From Rhyzopertha dominica (Eukaryota > Arthropoda > Insecta > Coleoptera > Bostrichidae): a stretch of 64,000 nucleotides of DNA. This document shows, one piece after another, positions 37,201 through 49,600 of this stretch. Position 1 is the stretch's first letter. Each line of letters starts with the position of its first letter. The stretch lies in the NCBI GenBank assembly GCA_025024175.1, contig QCXZ01000064.1:55573325-55637324 (forward strand). Direction: 5' to 3'. Below the pieces are notes generated by a model. That model did not search any database, was not told where the DNA came from, and was given only the letters and a program-made list of their open reading frames with translations. The position numbers were made by a program, and so were the translations under genes.

Positions 37201-40200
37201 TGAAAGGGAGCCATTAATTCTAAGCACAACCAATCTGAAGACAATCATGGTCTAATTTAAAAGCTAAATATTTCATAAATTTTCTATGTAGTCTCTAAAC
37301 TATCGATGTGTATAACATAATGCAGACTCCGTACAATGCTTGTGAACTAAATTTTCATCTGACTAAAGTGTTAGACAAGACGGACAGCAAAACACAAGAC
37401 AACATTGTGTGAATATTACAATGCATCATTGAAGAAGGCTAGAGAGCCAACTCATACGGGTTACAGAGGGACTTTATCTTCTTGAACAATGGTGACCTAT
37501 TAGTGTTTAAAGGCCTCTGGTCACTTGCGTTTAAATGAAACTGAATTTAGTTTAGTTCTTGTATTTATATTATGTTTAGTAAATTTAGTCTCTTCAATAA
37601 GCACTTCAGTATATCTCGGGCCCGGATTCAGAACTGTGTTTGGAGGGGGGGAGGGGCAGACCCAACAGTGGGATAACTTATATTAACAATAATAATATAT
37701 GGGGCATAAAAATACAAACACAAAAAAATCCTATAAAAGAATTAATTACGTAGGTGAAAGTGTAATCATGTTAAGCCAAGGAGTCCTCTTTAATTTTTTT
37801 TTAAATTGAGAATGCTTAGGAATATCTTTTGATGCTTGTTGCATCCCTTTTTTAATGTAAAAGACTAGAAAAGAGACCAAAGTCTTAAAATTGGTAGCCA
37901 GAACTTTTTCACTGTCAGGTTTTTGTTACTGACTTTTTTTTCATTGTAAAAGATTGTGAAAATGATACTAAAATCCTAAAATTAGTAGTCTGAAATAATG
38001 TTGGGCCTTTTCCTCAATGGAAGAGAGTCATGGAGGTCCTCTCCATTTAAATGTTTTTTAATAAAAATGTTTAAAATTGCACTTTGAGGTTTGTTACTCT
38101 TTCTTTTGATAAAAAAGACTGTTAAACAAATACTAAAATGTTAAAATTAGGTAATCACAAATAACTAGCTTTTTCCTGTGTTATGGGACATCAGAGCGAT
38201 TTTTTGAAATAAATTTGCTTAAATATACATAATAAGCCTGAACCCTTCTCTGTAGATTTTTTTATTAAGGATGCTTAGAATTGTACTTTGAGGTTGTTGG
38301 TGTCTTTTTACCATCAAAAAGAATGCAAAACAAACACTAAAATCTTAAAAGTAGTAGTTGGAAACAATGTTAAGCCCCAGTAGAACAGGAATACAGGGGG
38401 CTTTTAAAATAAGTATACTAAGAATGCATTTTTGAGCCATGTTAGTGTTTTTTCTTTAACATGAAAGATTGAAACAAGCACTAAAATTTTGAGGTTGGTA
38501 ATCATAATAGTAATATTTTGTTACAAAAAAGGTATTAAAGTATGTACTTTAATGTTTTATCACTTTTGAATCTGTATGTAGCCTAAAAAGTTAGCTAATA
38601 ATCACAAAGCATTAAAAAAATCTTGCTGCTATTATTTAGTTTTTATACTTTGTGAATGTAAAATGTTATGGGAAGAAAAAGAAAATACAAAACATCATTA
38701 TAAGAAGTGAATAAACGAAACTAACTATGAAAGTGCAATTCCCTCCCCCCCATAAATGCAGGCCTGCTATATCCTGAACTATTATGTGATAAATCAGTTT
38801 TGTTATCTATTCGATACATACAGGTGATACCTACCAAGCTTTACTAACTCAGTTCACATCATAATCATCAGAGTGAGGTCAAAAATGTTCTTACCATATT
38901 TCTTGGTAACCAGCCCATTGAAGGTAATTCAAGTGGAGTCAAACCATCGAGGGGTTCATTTCCTGTTGTAATTGCCCAGAATCCTATTCCGTGGTTTTCA
39001 TATTCCTTTAAAAATCTAACGTAATAGTTTGCCCAGGCTTGATAGTATTTTGGAAGAAGTAGCCCTATCCCACTATAAAAATTGTTTGTTTTCATCCATG
39101 GTGGTGCCGTCCATGGAGATGCTATAAGCTTTAGATTCTTTGAATGTTTTAGTGCTGCTTGAATCATAGGTATCTAGAATAGCTTGACTGATATAAGTTA
39201 AAATACATTCGAAACAATTACGAAACCTTGTAGTTCAAATCCTCTGCTTGTAACCGGAAATTTTGCAGTGTTCCATTATCAGGTATATCATTATAAGTGT
39301 AACGCCTCAAAGAGAAATCAGTCCCTGCCATTGGCACCCTACATAAGCTATACTGTATTCCAAAACGACCAAAATATGATTTTAACAGATTTGCCTGTGC
39401 CTGTTTTGGAAGTAATTTGATATTCAAGCCTGTGGAATCTGTAAAGGCTCCTCCAAATCCACAAATGGTCTGCTGTGTTTTTCTTCTATTGAGTACAAAA
39501 GTGTCTGCTTGAAAGAAGTGAAAAATTTTAAATTTATTGTAAATGTATTTTATGCAACAACAGACTTAATTATGAATTAAAATAAATACCATTGTAATGC
39601 AGTATAATGCAGAATTATAAATATAATTGGAGTGTTAGTCATGACTCATTAGAAATAAAGCAATCCTCAATGTAAGTTGAGGTTATTCGTGATTGATTTT
39701 GCTACTTATTGTATGTTTGCTAACTCCCTAAAATTTTTGTGTGTAATAACTGAATAGGTTTTGCACTAGAATGAGCATTTATCAAAAAAGTTAACTGGAT
39801 TTTATACTGAAGTGCCATTTAAACAGCACAGACCTATTCAGTATATATATTATACACCTATATACTTACTTACACTTACCTGTGGTATTATTTTTTGCGG
39901 AAGTTGGGTGCTTGATATTCAATATTAGGCCGTCGCAGAGTAACCTAGCAGTTTTCAGGCAATATGAAATTCATATCATATATATTTATTATGAAATGTA
40001 TATTGCATACTCAGGTCAATTGTTATCTGTCTTACAAATTGTGTAGGTGTTATGTATATAATTTATGTACACTGGCGTTCATTAACTATTCTAGTTATGT
40101 ACGTATAAGAAATATAATTATTAATATTGTAATTGACTCACTGACTATTAAAAGGAACTAACTGCAAAAACTGGACATTTTGTCGTGATACATTTTTTGG

Positions 40201-42123
40201 TGTCGAAACGAACCAACTCCCTTCAGTCTGTGCATTTTAATTCATATTTGATCGTATCCAGAAGATAATCACCAGAATCAACTTTTTTATGAAGCTTATC
40301 TTACATAGCCTACTACATTGACAAGTGATAATGATTAGTTTGTAGTACACAATGTTAATTAGTTCATTATTAGAATGTATTTTCACAGCTTTAAATCAGT
40401 TTTGATAGCACTTTTGTTGAATTTAATATTTAATGATCACAGTTTGGTTTTAAAAGGAACTAAAATGTTTTGTGTAAAAACAGTAAATAAAAAGCTTAAC
40501 ATATATCTTAAAAACATCGGTGATATCGCAGTTTCGAATTTACAACAATATATTGTGCAAAATACAAATGAAGACTTTTCCACTTTTCCGCAATTTGTAG
40601 TTTCTTGGAGTTAGTTTAGTTTAGTGTAAGTCAGTGATTCAATTACATATGTTGATTCTGCTTGATATGCATGAACATAACACTTCCTCTACAAATACAA
40701 NTGTATCGCAAAAAAAATTTTCAAAAAATTTTTATTTGCTCAATCTCTTTAAAATGCTTAAAAACGTCCAAAAACAAAATTTGACGTTGTCTGTAGGTCT
40801 GTGNGTGGATGCGATAACTTTCGAAATACAACATATGAACTTGAAATTTGGCATACATATAAATCTGAAGCAACCTATTGTTTTTGGTTTAGGTAGGGTA
40901 TAAGGAAGGCGGTGACATTGTGGAGTAACTACCCTTTTTGCAAGGTTTTATTTTTTCCTTTTAGTATGTGATTAGCACTATAATTGAGAGTATTATTCGT
41001 CCGTATAAATTTTCGGTGCAGCAAACTGTTTAGAAGATATTAGCAAAAAAACGTCACTTAAAAAAACCGCTTTTCCCCAATATCTCTGAAAATACTTAAT
41101 ATATGCAAAAAGTGAAAATGCCATCAGATAGAAAACAAAATTTCTCACAAAAAGTGTTTTAAAAAGTTTTCTCAAATTTTGACATTTTTGAAATATTTCC
41201 AAAAAACTGAACTCTGAACCCTCTCAATGATTTTTTAAAAATTTTGCTATTATACAGAAAATAAAATTTCTGACAGAAAGGGACTCTTGCAATTTTTTTG
41301 TTAGATTAATAATTTTGTATTTATTTGGAAAAAAAAACGATTTTGAACTATTCATAGATTGTAGAAAAAATGTGTAGAAAAAAATGCTCAAAACTTCATT
41401 ATTGATCGTATAATATAAGAAATAAAAGCGTAAATGTTATTTTGACAATTTGATGTGGAAGTATTGATTTAATTTACAGTGGGGCTTTTATAATGGACTT
41501 AACAATATTGATTTGTAAATTTTTCCACATTTCATCTATTATTTATTTGTTGAAGTTTCTCAAAATGATTTGTAACATATTATTATATGGATATTAACAT
41601 TGAGTTTTTTACTCCAATAATAATTCTCAAAAATATTAATTAGTTAAATTAGCTTAATTTTCAGTAATATATATTAGAAAAAGCTTCCTGCAGTGAAGTA
41701 TAAAATTTCTTCTGTATTTTTTTAAAGTGACCATTAATTTATTTGATAATATTAGCTGTTACCTTATATCTGGGAAACCCCAAACTTGACTAACACCCCT
41801 CTATTTCCTTATTTATAATGCAAGTGCAGTTCAAACAGGAAATAAATTTTTCATATACCTTTTGTATTATTGGTCCACTGTTCTCTAAATTTTCCATTGT
41901 GCACTTCAAATCTTAACCCACTCCTTGTGGTAGAATAATGTAAGTATTTTCCTTTAGGTAGTTCATCTGGCACGTAGAGTTCATCACAGTAAGTAGAATT
42001 ACAAACACACACAACACTAGTACTTTTATAGTATTTTTTAACACACTTCTTATTATTAACACTCCATTGAGCTTTAACAAAAAACAGGCACAGTAAGACC
42101 ACAGCAGTCTGCAGATAGCTCAT
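34299..42123 (-). CDS. Lysosomal glucosylceramidase (GH30), copy B, 8 exons
   Basis: Second glucocerebrosidase gene. Exons on the minus strand: 42123-41859, 39507-39227, 39173-38895, 36387-36277, 36226-36082, 34877-34804, 34749-34460 and 34398-34299. They total 1545 nt (514 aa), all GT-AG and in phase. A signal peptide (MSYLQTAVVLLCLFFVKA) and the CVCNSTYC motif are in exon 1. The acid/base Glu is in ITTGNEPL (about E255) and the nucleophile in LVGTEAST (about E357). KQPMFYVLGHFSKF and WIDWNMALN are conserved. Five intron positions match copy A exactly in place and phase. Copy A has two extra early introns (after the signal peptide, and before KSYF). Copy B has one after the N-terminal domain and one near the C-terminus. 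Both catalytic residues are kept, so it is probably active. Substrate differences cannot be judged. Exon 2 has a tandem NAG acceptor. Confidence 0.93.
34990..36050. other. Copy B intron 5, no feature
   Basis: AT-rich intron between exons 5 and 6 of glucocerebrosidase copy B. tacagggta near 35104 is a lone transposon-terminus-like string. Confidence 0.3.
37615..38770. repeat. Degenerate tandem array in copy B intron 3
   Basis: Four to five diverged units of about 180-210 bp. Each unit contains a run like actaaaatcttaaaa after a short agattg/agactg string, preceded by ttgaggtttgtt. Instances are near 37880, 37970, 38130, 38340 and 38480. The array is bracketed by cggattcagaactgtgtttg plus ggaggggggg on the left and an inverted ccctcccccccataaatgc on the right. 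This suggests a mobile element with inverted ends and an internal tandem array. Confidence 0.6.
40681..41475 (+). repeat. 0.8-kb dispersed repeat, copy 2, in copy B intron 1
   Basis: Same family as 32783-33615: ttttatttgctcaatctctt, ctaccctttttgcaagg, ttttcggtgcagcaaactgt. Ends gatgtggaagtattgattta. Two N bases near its start. Confidence 0.85.
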
Positions 42124-42684
42124 CTTTACTACAACTGATGAATTTATTACTTTCACTCGTATGCGAACAAGTATTATGCAAATAATTGTTTGAAAAGGAC
42201 ATTTAATAGCGGTGCTCTTTGACTCAATAATGACCAACAATAGGCTTTGTAAAAAATTTAATGTCACATCAGGCCAGATTGGAATGTGCTGGAAAAAATT
42301 GCTCCATTACAATGTGTTGTGAAAACTGCAATCCAAACGTCGTTGCATCCTTGCAGCTTGGGGCCATAAATTAAGTGTTTGATGTAATAGCTTGGCTAAT
42401 TTATCATTTGGTAGGTGGTGAAGCTTTCACATTGGTATTGTCACTGGTTTTCAGGTCTATGTTGTGGCCTTGAACTGCAGGGCCTACTTTTCGGCATTGC
42501 TGCCTATGTGATGCTGATGAATATGTAGAACAGTGAGACCTTGCTTAGATAATTGGGGATCCACCTTGAAACACCACCTAAAGTCATTACTGTTTTGCAC
42601 AAAAAAAAACTGCTGGCTTGCATCAATTGATGTTAATGACAAATAGTACACTATCAGCCTTGCTTATAAAAAAAACCACTGCAA

Positions 42685-43517
42685 ATTGAATCAATACTAC
42701 TACATACGATTGTCAAAATGACATTTACGTTTTTATTTCTTATACTATACGATTAGTAATCAGGTTTTGAGCATTTTTTCTAAGACAAACAGTCCTCGTG
42801 ATATTAACAAAAATATATAAATTTTTAAAATCGGCTTTTTCAAAATAACTCAAAAATTAGTAACTCAACAAAAAAATTACAAGAGTACTTTCTGATCAGA
42901 TATTTGATTTTCTATATAATACCAAATTTTTTTTAAAATCGTACAAGCAGGGTTCCTAAATAAGTTTTTTGGAAATATTTCGAAAATGTCATAATTTTGG
43001 ATTAATTTTCCATGACACTTTTTGTGAGAACTTTTATTTCCTATCTAATAGTATTTTCATTTTTTTAATATATTAAATATATTCGGAGATATTTAGGAAA
43101 AATAGTTTTCTTTAAGTGACGCTTTTTTGCTAATATCTTCTAAACAGTTTGCTGCACCGAAAATTTATAAGAACGAATAATACTCGCAGTTATACTACTA
43201 ATCACATACTAAAACGAAAAAAATAAAAATTTGCAAAAAGGGTAGTTACCCCCATCCCTATATCCTACTTACCCCACAAACAATAGGTCGCTTTGGGTAG
43301 TTCAGATTTATACTTTTGCCAAATTTCAAGTTCATATATTAAGTCTTTCGAAAGTTATCGTGTCCACAAACAAAACCACAGACACACAGACAAGAAATTT
43401 GTTTTTGCCCAAATTTCGTTTTTTTGCGTTTTCGACCATTTTAAAGCGAATGAGCAAATAAAAATTTTTGAATTTTTTTTTTGCGATACAATACTTCCCA
43501 TCCGTTGGATGTGGAAG
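42685..43517 (-). repeat. 0.8-kb dispersed repeat, copy 3, inverted, upstream of copy B
   Basis: Reverse complement of the family. Its outer ends are nearly complementary: tacttccacatcc at the element start (plus-strand ggatgtggaagta near 43506) and a ...gtagtagtattg version at the other end. This suggests terminal inverted repeats. It lies about 560 bp upstream of the copy B start codon, inverted relative to copy 2. Confidence 0.85.
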
Positions 43518-43889
43518 TAAAATTAATGCTGCTGATGTATTTTTTTTTATAATTTGAAGACGCTTTTTGTTAAGAAACAATAAAAAACTTTTAATTGTAT
43601 TTATAAAATTATTATGTGTATTACTCCACAGTACCAATATGTTTACGTACTGTTTTGGTGGAAAATTTTGGTTAATAAATAAATAAAATATTCATTGTAG
43701 AAGATGCAATAGATCTATCGGCGACAATAGTCATTATAGAATTTGTCTTTGATAAAGAATACAAGCAATTATCATTAGATATTTTATAAATAGGCTTAAG
43801 TTTTTAGGGTATTACTTCATTGGCGAGAGAGCATAATAGTAAGTTTATTAGCCAAATCTGTTAGTTCATCTTGATAGTTTTTTTATATA

Positions 43890-44266
43890 CCAGCTTCGAG
43901 GTTTAATTGATACACCGACAACATTTGATAGATGATAGAAAATGCAATTTTAAACCCTTTTCGAATAAAAAAATTTCCGAAAACGCTTCATTTTTGATAT
44001 ATTTTGATAAATGATATCCTATTCTATTCCTAAACTATAAAAAATATCCAATTCAAATTTGGTGGAAATCATAACGAGGAAAGTTTCTAAAGCAAAAGCA
44101 CCAGTAGCGTGCGCTGGGGTAACACCCCCCCCCNCCTCTTTAAAATTCAATTTACAACNCCTTGTATATCAAAAACAAAGCGTTTTCGGAAATTTTTTTA
44201 TTCAAAAGAAGTTCTTAATATTTTTCTATCACCTGCCAAACGTCGGTGTATTTCAAGGACACCCTG
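43890..44266. mobile_element. Small foldback MITE
   Basis: The left arm (43890-44000, with aaaaaaatttccgaaaacgc) is the reverse complement of the right arm (44160-44266, gcgttttcggaaattttttt, then CACCCTG at the end and flanking TA). About 377 bp with a C-rich centre that holds two N bases. Its inner strings (cgcttcatttttgatata) also occur in the larger foldback at 55850-57115. Confidence 0.7.
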
Positions 44267-44632
44267 TATATACCATATACAAAAATATACTACTACATTG
44301 TAAATAAAATATTACTATAAGAAACTCTGAACACAGTTACCTACTTTGGAGCAAGCACACACCAAATAATTATAATACAATTAAATGCGGCAGCAACACA
44401 GACAACACCATCAACCACCACATTTTTCACCCCATCAGACAAAAAAGATGCTATCGATTTCACAGTTTCGTGAAAAACCAATATAATATGGTATAGACAA
44501 TAACAACCTGTGATTAAGCATGTCGAAAGCCAATTTTTTTAAAGTTTAACACCCTGTATACTGCATATTTTCCATAATGAACAAATTTGTCTGTTGGAAT
44601 AAAGATTCTTATTATTGCTATTATTAATAATA

Positions 44633-46314
44633 CGAGCCCAGGCTCATAATAGTTCGGCCGGCTCGCATTTTCAGTTACATGCTCTAAAAAGTTCTGATAC
44701 CAACACAAACTGTGACAAATTACTGCAAAACTGTTTATAGTACATTAAAACACAGACCTTAAACTTACAAAAGGAAACAACTTTATTTCATTTACGTAAA
44801 CGGCAATAATTACAGAACCAAAAATGTAATTCAACCATCAGGTCATAATAGTTCGGCCACGTCAACTGACGGATCATAAGAGTTCGGCCATGTATCCCAT
44901 TAGCCATGGAAACACGAGACGGCCTGCCAAAACAAAACATATAAGGAATAAATCAACAAATATCTGTCAAGCGTAGCCTATACTTTATTTTGCAACAGTT
45001 TTCAAGTAAAATGCCTTGTGGCAAGCCTGTTAGTGAAGATTTGCGTATTTCTATCTGTAAAGCTGACGACCAGGGCATTTCGGGGCGTAAAATATCTGCT
45101 TCACACTCAGTTCCGCGCTCTACTGTGCCAGATATTATCAATTTGTACAAAAGAACTGGTGGGGTCCGTCAAAAATACAAAACTGGCCGATTAAGTAAAA
45201 TTACCGGAGCAGATAAGAAAGCTTTGTGTAAAATTATCAAAACAAACCGACGGTGCAATGCTAAAGAACTAACAGTACTATGGAGGGCTCACATTTTAAA
45301 GGAAGTTTCATTATCCACAACAAAGGGATGTATCAAAAAAATAGGATACAAATTTTATAAGGTATTATTACTTTTCCTGTTGGAGTAGAAGCACTCAAAA
45401 CCCCTTTTGACCCAATAACAGATGAACAGACTAAAATGGGAGCGGGAACGCAAAAACTGGACCCAAATGCAATGGAATAGTATCATTTGGAGTTATGAGT
45501 CGAAATTTGAGGTATGTGTGGGTGACACCCGAAAAAGAATTTTACGCACATCTTCAGAAGCATACCACAATGACTGTTTGGTAAAAAAAGTTAAGTTCCC
45601 AGGGTCTGTGATGGTTTGGGGTTGTATGTCTGCTAGGGGTGTGGGTAGCCTGCGTATTATTGAGGGCACTGTTAACACGCAGAAATACAGAGAGATTCTC
45701 GAAGAAATTTTTTATCCTCCATCCCGAATTGTCAAACGGCCGAAGGCGAATTTATGTTCCAGCAAGATGGAGCCCTGTCATACGGCAAAAATAGTTCAAA
45801 CATGGTTACAAGAACATAAAATACCAGTATCAAAATGGACCTCTTCCAGTCCGGATTTATCTCCAATAGAGACCCTGTGGCATAATATGAAGAAACAGCT
45901 TTGTAAAACTCCAGCGCGTCGAAAAATTAAAAGCAACTTTGCAGGCTATATGGGACAAAACGCTACCAGAGGAATGTGCAAGACTCGTGGCTACAATGCC
46001 TAGCAGAATTAAAGCCGTTATTGCTAACAAAGGTGGTGTTACAAAATATTAAATGTTGGCCGAACTCTTATGACCCGTAAGTTGACGTGGCCGAATTATT
46101 ATGACCTGTTAGTTAAATTACCTTTTTGGTTCTGTAATTATTGCTGTTCATGTAAATGAAATAAAATTGATTGCTTTTGTAAGTTCAAGGTCTGTGTTTT
46201 AATGTAGTATAAACAGTTATGCAGCAATTTGTCACAGTTTGTGTTGGTATCAGAACTTTTCAAAGCATGCAACTGAAAATGCCAGCCGGCCGAACTATTA
46301 TGAGCATGGGCTCG
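44633..46314 (+). mobile_element. Tc1-like transposon with about 260-bp inverted repeats
   Basis: The ends are cgagcccaggctcataatag and its complement, flanked by TA (44631-44632 and 46315-46316). The arms 44633-44896 and 46054-46314 are reverse complements at high identity. Each arm holds three copies of a ggtcataatagttcggcc-type box. On the left these are at 44643, 44841 and 44871; the mirror set on the right is near 46055, 46090 and 46286. Long arms with repeated transposase-binding-type boxes define the IR/DR group of Tc1 elements. It sits downstream of SelD. Confidence 0.92.
45011..46052 (+). pseudogene. Tc1-type transposase, inactivated
   Basis: The N-terminal paired-type helix-turn-helix is in MPCGKPVSEDLRISICKA and RKISASHSVPRSTVPDI. 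Frameshifts occur near 45360-45420 and again near 45745. The first catalytic site reads WSYESKF where the family has an Asp (WSDESKF), so a catalytic residue is lost. The second Asp is in the string QQDGA, visible in another frame at about 45760. The final Glu is kept in SPDLSPIETLWH. Stop at 46050-46052. Non-functional as it stands. Confidence 0.88.
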
Positions 46315-46693
46315 TATACTTTCAGTTGTTAACATAATTTAATATTTTGTTAGAAACAAAAAAGGTTAAAATAGTTGATTGGATAATTGTATTTCCAAAC
46401 TGTTACAATATAAAATACAAGTAGTAATTTCTGTCTTAATACTAGAAAAAAAGAAATGTCGAAGGAACGTGACTTAAAAAACACACTTTACAACATAAAA
46501 ATGAGTACCTCTAAATTTCATATTAAGAAAAGGGGATGCCCTATATGCAAAATTAACATACACGAAGATCATTCAGCTGTGGAACTATCTTTTAAAAATA
46601 CAAAATAATTTAGAGCTCTACAAGCCGTTACGCCCAAGAACAACATGACATACGCGGTTAGAAAATTAACGGCTAGTCACAAAGAATACTTCA

Positions 46694-46699
46694 CTTTAT
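46694..46699 (-). terminator. AATAAA overlapping the SelD stop codon
   Basis: The last codons read GAA TAA A, so AATAAA overlaps the stop. If used, the 3' UTR would be only about 15-30 nt. The next candidate downstream on that strand is an ATTAAA near 46341. Confidence 0.4.
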
Positions 46700-49600
46700 T
46701 CCTTAGCGGGCACCTCGATCACTCGGGGCTTGTCGATGATGCGTGCCGTGCGGTTGCCCTTCTCCACGATGCCGATGATCCACGCCTGGTAACCCTCCTG
46801 CTTCTCAATGTCTTTGCAGTAGGCGGCGGCCTGCTCCCTCGGCAGGCAGATCAGTAAACCACCCGAAGTTTCCGCCGAATGACCCTGGAGTAACTGGAAC
46901 ATGTTGCCGCACGCCTTCGCCACGGCGGCCATTTTCGCTATGACTGGAAGGTTGTGGATGACGAACGACACCTCGTTCTTTTGGTGGGACGCCAAGGTCT
47001 GGGCGTGGCCCAGGAGACCGAAACCTGTAACGTCCGTGGCTCCGTGAGCGTTGTACTTGTGCATGAGACGGCTGGCGATGCGGTTGAGACGAGCCATCGA
47101 GTCCATGGCACGATGATATGCTTTGCGGACATCCTCCTCGCTGACTACTAGCTTGATGCGGTTCCAACGTTCGGGTTGGTCGAGCCACTGATGGGCATTC
47201 ACTGCCACCTACAGATTTAGATGTGATAATAACCAGTTGCGTGAGGGTGCAAAGAAAGACTATTACAGAGATAATTTTTATGTTAAAAAAAAAGAATTTT
47301 TTTTTATGTATGGTAAAGATAATGTGACTTGGAAGNAAAAAGTGTTACTAACTCCAGTAAAACACTTACTGATTACGTGATAACTAATTGAGAGGATGTT
47401 GAGGCTACAGTTCATCAGTTTCGGAGAATCACTGACCATTTTGTAATTTTTGTGTGTTAAAATTGAATAATGTAGTTAAAAAAGTATGTAGATATTGTCG
47501 CATACGCTCTAATCACCCGCAACATCGTTGCAATTTTTCATTTAGTAGATCTGTTCAAAATAAAAAAGAAACATGACAACCCCGTAAAACGCAAAGCTGC
47601 GATTTTTACCTAAATACGGAAATTGAAAAGATCGAGGAGTCACATTCGGGCTTGATCAGCGAGAGGTTGCGACACTACCAACCAGGTATCCCCATTAGTT
47701 AAGAAAAGAAGATGTAAGTACAATAACTCACGTAAGTAGTAAATTTTATTAACCTTTATTTTCTTTAATAATTCCCTATCGTTAATTTTTGTGTGCGTAG
47801 ATAATTTTTACATTTTTATTTTGTGAAAAGTGTAACTTGTTCTTTATTTTTTGTATGTCTCTGTTGAACTGATCTGGCCATTGTTTGTAAAATTAGTGTT
47901 ATTAAATCTAGTGGCTTGTATACGGCATTTGACTTGACCATCCCTGATCCCGTCCCGCTTCAGGTGTCACTCTCGCTGAGGCCCAAATGCGACAATATAA
48001 TGAATCATCGCAATCTGGAAAGAATATCAGGGTAGCTACAGATATGTTAATGGTATATAAACTCTGTTGAAATAAACCATCTTTATTCGGAAATATTAAA
48101 AAACTGTGAAGACGTAGTCAACATGTTGCTCCAAAAAAACAAAATTACCTTGGATTGACAGTGATGTAAAAAACAAAATATAAGAATGGGAAAATGCATA
48201 TAAAGTATTTAGGAATTGCAATGAACAGGATAGAATGTACAACTGGCAGCTAAATAAATCGAAGAGGAATGAAGTTGTAAGTTTACTTCAGGAGAAGAAA
48301 AACTGTTATTACCACAAAAAATCGATTGTAATAAATCTAACTCCAGTATGATATGGAAAACTTGGAAAAATCAGTGCAGTTCTAGTTATATTCACTTTAA
48401 CTGTGATGAAGATGTAATTAAAGAAAGAGATCACATAGAGATTGTAAATAGATTTAATAGTTACTTTATAGGAATTGTAAATACTACTGTCAATATTGTA
48501 AATTTTAATGAAACCTGCCAATAAAAACAGGAATATGTTATCCCTGTTTATCAGAATTTCACTTAATAAGATCACTATAACATTAATTACTGTTAACACT
48601 ATCTATTTCAGTACCATGCAGGCGTTAAAAGTAAAGCTTTTGTATGATCGTCTAGTTTTGTAGCAAAAAAAAAAAATTGGAGTGTCTGCCTCTCAGCAGT
48701 GTTGCCAAATTACATTCAGCACGGCTATCTGTAACGCAGGTTGTGGATGGAGTTTGTTTAATGATCTCCCAGTTTTTTAGTGCTACCAACATTAAAAAAT
48801 AGAAAATTCCATTTCATATTGGCTTCATTAAGAAAGCAAAATTAAAAAAAAACTATTTTTGGGAGTTACTTTACTTATGTCTGAAATATTTATATTATAC
48901 AAAACATAGTGAAAAGTAACATAGGTAGCAATATGAGGCTAACAGATTATAAAATAACAATACTTAACACAGCAAATAAAATTTAAAGCTTTCAAAATAG
49001 GAAAAACTATTACAAACCGATTTACAGCTTGAAGCATCTTTATGAACTGTTTAATAAACAGTTTCAATTTTGGCTTATTTTGAAGCTCATCCTTGAGAAT
49101 CTATAAAAAACGCCGGTATAAAGTTAGGCATTTTTAATTTTAAAAAACCATATGAGGCTCGATTACAAGTTTAAATCTGCACATAACATGGTTCCTACAG
49201 ATGCGGAATGAAGAGTTATATTCTGTCAGAAAACGTAATTTAGACAGATGAATCAAAATTTATGTGTGAAGGTACAATAAACAGGAAAACCTGCATTTCT
49301 CGGCCAACCATAATCCTAACGAAAAGTGGAAGAAGAATTTTCAATGCAAATTTGGTTTCAATATACTTTTAGCTATACGTAATCAGTTCCGGAAATTTAT
49401 TTACGATCAGAACTTACTTAAATATTTTAAGAACAGTAGTTGCCGAATTTAATGAAAATTTGCCACCGAAAATTTATGTATGTGTGTTTTTATCAAATGG
49501 ATGGAGCTCCAACCTATAGTACATGAGCAGTTGTGAACGAACTAACCAAAACGTTTTATCTCTGAGGCAGAATAAAATCAAAGGTATGTTCTATGTATTG

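Noticed and set aside
37615..38770. CRISPR-like array
   Set aside because: The units are long, diverged and lack constant-repeat/variable-spacer structure; this is eukaryotic intronic DNA.
46805..47188. Second long frame across the last SelD exon
   Set aside because: It is an alternative-frame shadow of the SelD exon, which is clearly coding in the frame used.
46690..47210. Bacterial contamination suspected from the high GC and long frames at the SelD C-terminal exon
   Set aside because: The exon joins in phase to upstream exons through GT-AG introns and the protein is insect SPS1-like; high GC reflects strong coding constraint.
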